Source of the DNA: Methylophilus sp. 13
Lineage (GTDB): Bacteria > Pseudomonadota > Gammaproteobacteria > Burkholderiales > Methylophilaceae
Reading direction: 5' to 3'
Assembly (NCBI RefSeq): GCF_015354335.1
Contig: NZ_JADKYR010000009.1
Span: 1 to 50,230 of the forward strand
Length of the DNA: 50,230 nucleotides
In this document: one piece after another, positions 44,744 through 50,230 of the stretch
How the letters are laid out: the number at the start of each line of letters is the position of its first letter
Position numbering within the stretch: position 1 is the stretch's first letter
Notes under the pieces: generated by a model
Told to the model about the DNA's origin: nothing
Databases searched by the model: none
Seen by the model: the letters and a program-made list of their open reading frames with translations, nothing else
Translations under genes and position numbers: made by a program

Positions 44744-45385
44744 ATGACCACACTCAAAATTTTCGAGATTTTTTACTCCCTGCAGGGCGAGAGCTCACGT
44801 GTCGGGCTGCCTACGATTTTTATCCGCCTGACCGGCTGCCCATTGCGTTGTGGTTATTGTGATACGGAGTATGCGTTTAAAGGCGGCAGCAATATGATGC
44901 TGGATGACATCATGCAGCAGATTGCAGCCTACGATACCCGTTACGTCTGCGTGACCGGCGGCGAGCCGCTGGCGCAAAAGGGCTGTATTGAATTGCTGAC
45001 CAGGCTGGGCGATGCTGGCTATCAGGTGTCTTTGGAGACCAGTGGTGCCATGGATATCGCCGAGGTCGATTCACGCGTGAAAGTGATTATGGACATCAAA
45101 ACGCCGGGGTCGGGTGAAGTAGAAAAAAACCGCTGGGAAAACTTGCCTTTGCTGAAAGCCGGTGATGAAGTGAAATGGGTGATTTGCAGCCGGGAAGATT
45201 ATGACTGGGCCAAATTGATGTTACAGACCCGGGCATTTCCGGCCGATTGCGATCAGTTATTTTCGCCCAGCTTTCATGAGGTCAGTGGCGAAACTTTGGC
45301 CAGCTGGATTTTGCAAGATCACCTCAAGGTGCGTATGCAGCTTCAATTACATAAAATTCTCTGGGGCGAGAAACAAGGAGTATAA
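44744..45385 (+). CDS. queE: 7-carboxy-7-deazaguanine synthase QueE
   Basis: QueE is a radical SAM enzyme in queuosine (7-deazaguanine) synthesis. The 213 residues contain the cluster CPLRCGYC (Cys32, Cys36, Cys39), the TGGEP SAM motif near 73-77 and the substrate region FYSLQGES. queC follows 2 bases later. Confidence 0.96.
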   Translation: MTTLKIFEIFYSLQGESSRVGLPTIFIRLTGCPLRCGYCDTEYAFKGGSNMMLDDIMQQIAAYDTRYVCVTGGEPLAQKGCIELLTRLGDAGYQVSLETSGAMDIAEVDSRVKVIMDIKTPGSGEVEKNRWENLPLLKAGDEVKWVICSREDYDWAKLMLQTRAFPADCDQLFSPSFHEVSGETLASWILQDHLKVRMQLQLHKILWGEKQGV

Positions 45386-45387
45386 GC

Positions 45388-46086
45388 GTGACAGCAGCAA
45401 ACCCTAAGGCGGTGATTTTATTATCGGGCGGCCTGGACTCAAGTACGGTATTGGCGATTGCCAAATCGCAAGGCTATGACTGTTATTGCCTGAGTCTGGA
45501 TTATCATCAGCGCCATAATGTCGAGCTGCAGGCCGCCCAACGCGTTGCGGCAGCCTTAGGGGCAGCCGAGCATAAAACCGTACAGCTGGATTTGTCCTTG
45601 TTTGGTGGTTCGGCACTCACTGACAATGCGATCGCCGTCCCTGAGCAAGAGACGCAGGGCATTCCTGTCACTTACGTGCCGGCACGCAATACGATTATGC
45701 TATCCTTGTCCCTGGCCTGGGCCGAAGTGTTACAGGCGCGGGATATTTTTATCGGCGTCAATGCGCTGGATTATTCCGGCTACCCTGATTGCCGTGGTGA
45801 ATATGTCAAAGCCTTCCAGCAAATGGCCAATCTGGCCACTAAAGCTGCGGTGGAGGGACAAACCATTACCGTGCATGCACCGTTGATCGATATGACCAAG
45901 GCTGACATCATCCGCACCGGCCATGCGCTGGGCGTGGATTATGGCTTAACCGTTTCTTGTTATCAGGCCGATGGTCAAGGCGCCGCGTGTGGTGTGTGTG
46001 ACTCCTGCCGCTTCCGCAAAGCGGGATTTATACAAGCGGGCGTGGCTGATCCGACGCTGTACAGGAATGCATCGTCAGGTGAGTGA
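45388..46086 (+). CDS. queC: 7-cyano-7-deazaguanine synthase QueC
   Basis: QueC converts 7-carboxy-7-deazaguanine to preQ0 with ATP and ammonia. The 232 residues have the PP-loop [10 protein letters not shown] (11-20) and a zinc site of four cysteines near the C terminus ([12 protein letters not shown]). It starts with GTG 45388 behind AAGGAG. Confidence 0.97.
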   Translation: MTAANPKAVILLSGGLDSSTVLAIAKSQGYDCYCLSLDYHQRHNVELQAAQRVAAALGAAEHKTVQLDLSLFGGSALTDNAIAVPEQETQGIPVTYVPARNTIMLSLSLAWAEVLQARDIFIGVNALDYSGYPDCRGEYVKAFQQMANLATKAAVEGQTITVHAPLIDMTKADIIRTGHALGVDYGLTVSCYQADGQGAACGVCDSCRFRKAGFIQAGVADPTLYRNASSGE

Positions 46087-46093
46087 AAAAGAC

Positions 46094-46123
46094 TTGCCAC
46101 TGTTTTAAAAAATCAAGTATAAT
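46094..46123 (+). promoter_or_regulatory. Promoter of the rpsP operon
   Basis: TTGCCA (46094-46099), an 18-base spacer and an exact TATAAT (46118-46123) lie 45 bases before rpsP, as expected for a strong ribosomal promoter. Confidence 0.75.
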
Positions 46124-46167
46124 CCGCGCCTTTCTGCAAAGAAATTCATTTTTAAGAGAACAAGATT

Positions 46168-46590
46168 ATGGTCGTTATTCGTTTATCACGTGGTGGCTCC
46201 AAAAAGAACCCGTTTTACAGCGTTGTTGTGGCAGATTCCCGCAACCGTCGTGACGGTCGTTTTATCGAGCGCGTTGGTTTCTACAATCCATCTGCACGCG
46301 CTGGCGCTGAAGGCCTGCGTATCGATGAAGCACGTACACAATACTGGGTTGAGAACGGTGCACAACTGTCCGACACCGTAGCACGTCTGGTTAAATTCCA
46401 CGCTAAAGGCGTTGAAGGCATGGCAGCTGCGAAAGCGAAAGAAGTTGCTAAAGCTGAAGCTGCCAAAGAGAAAGCCATTGCTGCTGCCGCTGCAGAAGCC
46501 GCTGCCAAGGCAAAAGCAGAAGCCGACGCTGCTGCTGCAGAAGCCGCCGCCGCACAAGCAGCTGCCGCTGAAGCGCCAGCTGCTGAGTAA
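46168..46590 (+). CDS. rpsP: 30S ribosomal protein S16 with long Ala/Lys tail
   Basis: S16 binds 16S rRNA in the 30S body. The conserved core (residues 1-81) starts [17 protein letters not shown]. The tail of about 59 residues is a low-complexity Ala/Lys/Glu helix ([20 protein letters not shown] and on) ending in AAE. E. coli S16 is 82, so this extension nearly doubles it. The rpsP-rimM-trmD-rplS order is standard. Confidence 0.97.
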   Translation: MVVIRLSRGGSKKNPFYSVVVADSRNRRDGRFIERVGFYNPSARAGAEGLRIDEARTQYWVENGAQLSDTVARLVKFHAKGVEGMAAAKAKEVAKAEAAKEKAIAAAAAEAAAKAKAEADAAAAEAAAAQAAAAEAPAAE

Positions 46591-46612
46591 TTGTTTCAAC
46601 GCCTGAATACAG

Positions 46613-47164
46613 ATGGCGTTTGAGAACATGGTTGTGATGGGGCGCATTGTCGCCCCATATGGCGTTTATGGCTGGGTAAAAGTCGTGCCTGATACTGAGT
46701 ATCTGGATGGCCTGCTGGACTACGAAGCCTGGTGGATCGGTAAAGCGCCGAATTGGCGTGAAACGACGGTAGAGCAAGCCAAAATCCATAACGATGTGTT
46801 GCTGATCAAGTTGTCAGGGGTGGGCGATAGAGATGCCGCCTTTGCGCTCAAAGGTCAGCAAATTGCTGTACCGCGTGAGGCCTTGCCCGAGACAGAAGAG
46901 GGCGAGTATTACTGGTCTGATCTGATCGGTTTGCAAGTCAGCAATACTGAAGGCGTGGACTTCGGCAAGATTACGCAAGTGCTGGAAACCGGCGCAAACG
47001 ATGTGCTGGTCGTGCGTGAAAAGCAGCCGACACAGGTCAAAGGCAAGGATGGCAAACTGCGCGAAGAGTATCGCGAGCGTTTGATCCCGTTTACCAGTGA
47101 CGCTGTGCCAGAGGTGGATATCCAGGCGGGTACCGTGCTTGTGGAGTGGGATGCCGATTTTTAA
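46613..47164 (+). CDS. rimM: Ribosome maturation factor RimM
   Basis: RimM assists 30S head assembly by binding S19. The 183 residues start with VVMGRIVAPYGVYGWVKV and include the PRC-barrel end YYWSDLIGLQV and LIPFTSDAVPEVD. It lies 22 bases after rpsP and 15 before trmD. Confidence 0.96.
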   Translation: MAFENMVVMGRIVAPYGVYGWVKVVPDTEYLDGLLDYEAWWIGKAPNWRETTVEQAKIHNDVLLIKLSGVGDRDAAFALKGQQIAVPREALPETEEGEYYWSDLIGLQVSNTEGVDFGKITQVLETGANDVLVVREKQPTQVKGKDGKLREEYRERLIPFTSDAVPEVDIQAGTVLVEWDADF

Positions 47165-47179
47165 AAGAAAGCGCAGCTC

Positions 47180-47932
47180 ATGATGCAGATTGAAGTGATC
47201 AGTTTGTTTCCTGAGATGTTTGCAGCACTGACGGAATACGGGATTACTAGTCGTGCCAGACAGCGTGGCTTATATCAGTTAACGCTGACCAATCCGCGCC
47301 AATATACGCAGGATGTGCATCACACCGTTGATGATCGGCCATATGGTGGTGGACCAGGCATGGTGATGCTGGCGGAGCCGCTTGCACATGCCATAGGCGA
47401 AGCCAAAGCGCGCTTAAGTGCGAAAGAAATAACGCCCAGGGTGATCCACTTATCGCCACGGGGCAAACCGCTGACACACGAAAAAGTGGTGCAGCTCAAA
47501 GCATTACCGGGGCTGGTGCTGTTAGCCAGCCGCTATGAAGGCGTAGACCAGCGCGTGCTGGATACCTTGGTGGATGAAGAACTCTCCATCGGCGATTATG
47601 TGTTAAGTGGCGGTGAGTTGCCTGCCATGGTGTTGCTGGATGCCATCATCCGCCAATTGCCTGGGGCACTTGGCGATGCTGATTCGGCGCAGGAAGATTC
47701 ATTTGTGAATGGCCTGCTCGATTATCCGCACTACACGCGCCCGGAAGAATTTGCAGGATTAAAGGTGCCCGACGTATTGCTGTCTGGACACCATGAAAAG
47801 ATTAGACAATGGCGATTACAACAATCGCTGCTGCTAACAAGGGCTAAACGCCCGGATTTATTGGCTGAAAGGCCGTTGACGAAAGAAGAGGCTAGGCTAC
47901 TTAAAGACGTTGCATCAAAAGGCGTCGAGTAG
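47180..47932 (+). CDS. trmD: tRNA (guanine-N1)-methyltransferase TrmD
   Basis: TrmD makes m1G37 in tRNA and is essential for frame keeping. The 250 residues have [21 protein letters not shown] and the trefoil-knot SAM region [15 protein letters not shown]. Two adjacent ATG codons (47180, 47183) are possible starts. Confidence 0.98.
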   Translation: MMQIEVISLFPEMFAALTEYGITSRARQRGLYQLTLTNPRQYTQDVHHTVDDRPYGGGPGMVMLAEPLAHAIGEAKARLSAKEITPRVIHLSPRGKPLTHEKVVQLKALPGLVLLASRYEGVDQRVLDTLVDEELSIGDYVLSGGELPAMVLLDAIIRQLPGALGDADSAQEDSFVNGLLDYPHYTRPEEFAGLKVPDVLLSGHHEKIRQWRLQQSLLLTRAKRPDLLAERPLTKEEARLLKDVASKGVE

Positions 47933-47965
47933 GAACGAGTCACTTTACAATTAAAAGGAACTGAC

Positions 47966-48355
47966 ATGGCAGACATTATCAAAATGTTAGAGCAAGAAGA
48001 AATTGCTCGTTTAAACAAAGCTATCCCTGACTTCGCGCCAGGTGACACCGTAGTTGTAGGTGTAAACGTGGTTGAAGGTAACCGTAAACGGGTGCAGGCT
48101 TACGAAGGCGTTGTAATCGCCAAGCGTAACAGAGGTCTGAACTCCTCTTTCATCGTGCGTAAAATCTCTTCAGGTGAAGGCGTTGAGCGTACATTCCAGA
48201 CTTACTCCCCACTGATCGCTTCTATCGAAGTGAAACGCCGTGGTGACGTGCGTCGCGCTAAACTGTACTACTTGCGTGAGCGTTCAGGTAAATCTGCACG
48301 TATTAAAGAGAAACTGGTTGCGCGCGAAAAAGACATCGCAGCAGACAACTCTTAA
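47966..48355 (+). CDS. rplS: 50S ribosomal protein L19
   Basis: L19 sits at the subunit interface. The 129 residues include [20 protein letters not shown] and the basic C-terminal half [25 protein letters not shown] lies before ATG 47966. It is the last gene before a strong terminator. Confidence 0.98.
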   Translation: MADIIKMLEQEEIARLNKAIPDFAPGDTVVVGVNVVEGNRKRVQAYEGVVIAKRNRGLNSSFIVRKISSGEGVERTFQTYSPLIASIEVKRRGDVRRAKLYYLRERSGKSARIKEKLVAREKDIAADNS

Positions 48356-48370
48356 TTCAAGCGTTGCAGC

Positions 48371-48400
48371 AAAAAGCCCTTCAGTTGAAGGGCTTTTTTA
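48371..48400 (+). terminator. Terminator of the rpsP operon
   Basis: AAAAAGCCCTTC (48371-48382) pairs with GAAGGGCTTTTT (48387-48398) around AGTT, with more T residues after. Confidence 0.95.
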
Positions 48401-48410
48401 TTGCCATATT

Positions 48411-48424
48411 CCAACGATCGTTGG
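48411..48424. promoter_or_regulatory. 14-bp palindrome before ogt
   Basis: CCAACGATCGTTGG is a perfect palindrome 36 bases before the ogt start. It may be an operator; no regulator is known from the sequence. Confidence 0.35.
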
Positions 48425-48459
48425 TTGCACCCGGGCCAAGATTACAGTTAAATAGGCGC

Positions 48460-48936
48460 ATGAACCGTCTTGATGATGAACTCGATGCATTGGTACCTGC
48501 GCCCTTTGGCTTTGTTGGTGTGCGTAGCGATGAGGCCGGTGAGCGGCTGCAATTCTTGCTACATGCATTGCCCGTCAAAGCCAGCCCCAATCCGCGTGCG
48601 CAAGCCGTGGCCGATCAAGTCGCCACTTATCTTGAAAATCCGCATATGGTCTGGCAACCCATTCAATCCACTCTCGGCACGGCTTTTCAGCAACGCGTCT
48701 GGCAGGCCATGCGTGCGATCCCTGTCGGTGAAACCTGGACTTACAGCCAGTTAGCGGCAGCGGTTGACTCTGGCCCACGTGCCGTGGCTAATGCCTGCGG
48801 TGCCAATCCCTTGCCCTTGTTTAATCCCTGTCACCGGGTGGTTGCCAGCCATGGGCTGGGCGGATTTATGCAAGGCTTGGACGGTGGTTTGGAGATTAAA
48901 CGCTGGCTGCTCGCCCATGAGCAAGGCCACAAATAA
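48460..48936 (+). CDS. ogt: Methylated-DNA--[protein]-cysteine methyltransferase
   Basis: This suicide repair enzyme takes methyl or ethyl groups from O6-guanine. The 158 residues include GETWTYSQLAAAVDSGPRAV, where the Arg finger region lies, and the acceptor Cys114 in NPCHRVVAS. The more usual motif is VPCHRV or IPCHRV, so Asn before Pro is a variant. No Ada regulatory domain is present. I start at ATG 48460; the frame from 48364 runs through the terminator hairpin and is not credible. It is 6 bases upstream of the xerD start. Confidence 0.92.
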   Translation: MNRLDDELDALVPAPFGFVGVRSDEAGERLQFLLHALPVKASPNPRAQAVADQVATYLENPHMVWQPIQSTLGTAFQQRVWQAMRAIPVGETWTYSQLAAAVDSGPRAVANACGANPLPLFNPCHRVVASHGLGGFMQGLDGGLEIKRWLLAHEQGHK

Positions 48937-48942
48937 ACGCCG

Positions 48943-49860
48943 ATGCAGCAAAAAGCGCATTCTTTGACCGAGGCGGCAGCATTTCCTGAAATCGATACCT
49001 TTATCGATCAGCTCTGGCTGGAAGATGGCTTGTCGCCCAATACCTTATCCAGCTACCGCAATGATTTAAAAGGTTTTGCCGAGTGGTGCAGGCAGCACAC
49101 CCATACTTTGTGGGAGGTGCAGTCGCATGATGTGCAGGCATATCTTGCCCATCGTTTCCCGCAAGTGAAAGTGCGGAGTATTAACCGCCTGATAGCCACC
49201 TTGCGCCGTTTTTACCGGTACGCGCTGGCCGCCAATCTGATTCATCAAGACCCCACCTTGCATATCGAAGCGCCCAAAATGCCTAGGTCACTACCAAAAA
49301 CGCTGAGTGAATCGCAGGTGGAAGATTTGCTCAATGCCCCGGATGTGAATGTGCCGCTTGGTATGCGAGACCGAGCCATGCTTGAGCTGCTCTATGCCAG
49401 TGGGTTGCGTGTCTCAGAGCTGGTGAATATCAAAATCAGCGAAGTGAGTACGCAAGATGGCGTGGTGCGCGTCACCGGTAAAGGCAGCAAAACCCGCCTG
49501 GTACCCATGGGCCAGGAAGCGGCCGAGTGGATAGACCGTTACTTGGCAGGCGCCCGCGCGGAGATTTTAAAAGGCAGTCTGAGTGATGCGGTGTTTGTCA
49601 CCGCACGTGGCGATGCCATGACGCGGCATGCGTTCTGGCACATTATTCAGCGGTATGCCTTGCAGGCGGGGATTTCACAACATATCAGCCCGCATGTGTT
49701 ACGCCATGCGTTTGCCACGCATTTGCTCAATCATGGCGCGGATTTACGCGTGGTGCAGATGCTATTGGGGCATGCAGATATTTCGACCACGCAGATTTAT
49801 ACGCATGTGGCGAGGGAGCGGTTGCAGCAGTTACATAAGGCGCATCATCCGAGGGGGTAG
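48943..49860 (+). CDS. xerD: Site-specific tyrosine recombinase XerD
   Basis: XerD with XerC resolves chromosome dimers at dif. The 305 residues have the catalytic set Arg156 (ASGLRVSEL), Lys180 (TGKGSK), His251 and Arg254 (SPHVLRHAFATH), His277 (LGHADI) and Tyr286 (QIYTHV), all intact. The N-terminal SAM-like domain covers about 15-100. The assignment to XerD rather than XerC is by overall resemblance. Nothing here suggests an integron or phage integrase. Confidence 0.92.
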   Translation: MQQKAHSLTEAAAFPEIDTFIDQLWLEDGLSPNTLSSYRNDLKGFAEWCRQHTHTLWEVQSHDVQAYLAHRFPQVKVRSINRLIATLRRFYRYALAANLIHQDPTLHIEAPKMPRSLPKTLSESQVEDLLNAPDVNVPLGMRDRAMLELLYASGLRVSELVNIKISEVSTQDGVVRVTGKGSKTRLVPMGQEAAEWIDRYLAGARAEILKGSLSDAVFVTARGDAMTRHAFWHIIQRYALQAGISQHISPHVLRHAFATHLLNHGADLRVVQMLLGHADISTTQIYTHVARERLQQLHKAHHPRG

Positions 49861-50084
49861 AATTTTGTCGCATTGTATTGGCTAGAAAGGCAGGGTTTCG
49901 CAGAGCATACTCCGCCTAAGTAATAGCTGAATTATGCAGAACCAGTGCATCTTGCAACAAGTTGTCATTCCGGCGGAGGCCGGAATCCTGGTCAGGTTAA
50001 TACTAAACTTGACACAATCGAAGAGAGAGTACTGAACCTGCTGCGAGTATTTGTAGATATTTCCTCGGAGATCCACCTTTTTCT
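49861..50084. other. Non-coding stretch after xerD
   Basis: No gene is supported. Short ORFs here have no ribosome binding site or family resemblance. It contains the hairpin repeat at 49967-49986 and otherwise featureless sequence leading into the terminal repeat at 50085. Confidence 0.5.
49967..49986. repeat. REP-like hairpin
   Basis: ATTCCGGC (49967-49974) pairs with GCCGGAAT (49979-49986) around GGAG, an 8-bp perfect stem. The phrase GTCATTCCGGCGGAGGCCGG resembles dispersed palindromes common in betaproteobacteria. Confidence 0.5.
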
Positions 50085-50169
50085 TTCGCCTCTAGGCGAG
50101 TTACTTTTCTTTGCTTGCACTGTATAGACCGGAGACATAGGTGACACATGTATTAGGACATGGTTGACA
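50085..50169 (-). mobile_element. IS481-like terminal repeat linked to AAAGTAAC repeat
   Basis: On the reverse strand the order is TGTCAACCATGTCC (50169-50156), TGTCACCTATGTCTCC (50146-50131), GGTCTATACAG (50130-50120), then AAAGAAAAGTAACTCGCC and a small GGCGA hairpin to about 50085. The same order (two TGTCA units, GGTCTATACAG, AAAGTAAC) occurs on the forward strand at 42-113. No transposase gene is present in the window beyond it. The family name is by the shape of the ends only. Confidence 0.5.
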
Positions 50170-50230
50170 CATTAATGTGTTTTTCATGTTTGTGTAAAGT
50201 AGATGGTTTCGCAATGATGGTGCGCATAAA

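Noticed and set aside
46281-46647. Repeat array at the 3' end of rpsP
   Set aside because: The GCT/GCC/GAA repeats are codons of the Ala/Lys tail in the S16 frame and not a separate element.
48943-49860. Phage or integron integrase
   Set aside because: Length, catalytic set and place beside the rplS operon fit housekeeping XerD; no att or gene cassette is near.
42-50169. A 50-kb composite transposon
   Set aside because: The content is housekeeping genes in standard order with no transposase or cargo-type genes; shared repeat ends explain the symmetry better.
1-50230. CRISPR array, tRNA or rRNA genes
   Set aside because: No regularly spaced repeats, cloverleaf sequences or rRNA signatures were seen by eye. 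A tRNA scan would settle the tRNA point.

Overview
The window reads as about 50 kb of ordinary chromosomal core from a betaproteobacterium, most likely a methylotroph of the Methylophilaceae type. The basis is gene order and content rather than any database match. It carries two quinoprotein dehydrogenase-associated SoxYZ-like carriers, a sigma factor-DUF3619-DUF3106 operon, FmdB-DUF502-aspS, a divergent hda-perM/purM pair followed by DUF3108 genes, tol-pal-cpoB-queE-queC, and rpsP-rimM-trmD-rplS next to ogt and xerD. No phage, CRISPR, defence island, rRNA or tRNA was seen.

Layout: 1-634 is repeat DNA with an IS481-like terminus. 635-6142 holds moaC (reverse), bepA, a SoxYZ-like carrier and the peroxide pair ahpC-ahpF. 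6167-10873 holds an FAD protein, a CHASE3-GGDEF cyclase, and hda-perM. 11047-15231 holds purM, two DUF3108 genes and an RsmB-like methyltransferase. 15410-20055 holds a dicarboxylate symporter, an acetyltransferase, two membrane transporters each preceded by a possible structured RNA leader, and ampD. 20101-25027 holds PilR/PilS-type regulators and the ECF-like sigma operon. 25085-33728 holds a penicillin-binding protein, a lone gcvH, fmdB, DUF502, aspS, apt, a VOC protein, the second SoxYZ-like carrier behind a perfect CRP-type site, a YjbQ protein and trhP. 33797-36190 holds a CBS protein and a marR-NTF2-EamA cassette with a very clear autoregulated promoter. 36372-46086 is yebC-ruvCAB-ybgC-tolQRAB-pal-cpoB-queE-queC. 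46168-49860 is the rpsP operon, ogt and xerD. 49861-50230 returns to repeats.

Functional themes: periplasmic electron or sulfur carriers of methylotrophs, peroxide defence, envelope maintenance (BepA, Tol-Pal, AmpD, PbpG), Holliday-junction processing (RuvABC) and chromosome resolution (XerD), translation and tRNA modification (AspRS, TrmD, RimM, TrhP, QueE/QueC), and regulated efflux.

Both ends carry IS481-like termini in inverted orientation, each linked to the same AAAGTAAC-type repeat. The window may therefore be an assembly contig that stops at repeats, although a real insertion history is not excluded. No wholly new system is obvious. The best candidates for something undescribed are the two structured leaders at 17307-17400 and 18961-19030, the 21-bp palindrome at 10923-10943, and the near-leaderless marR cassette.
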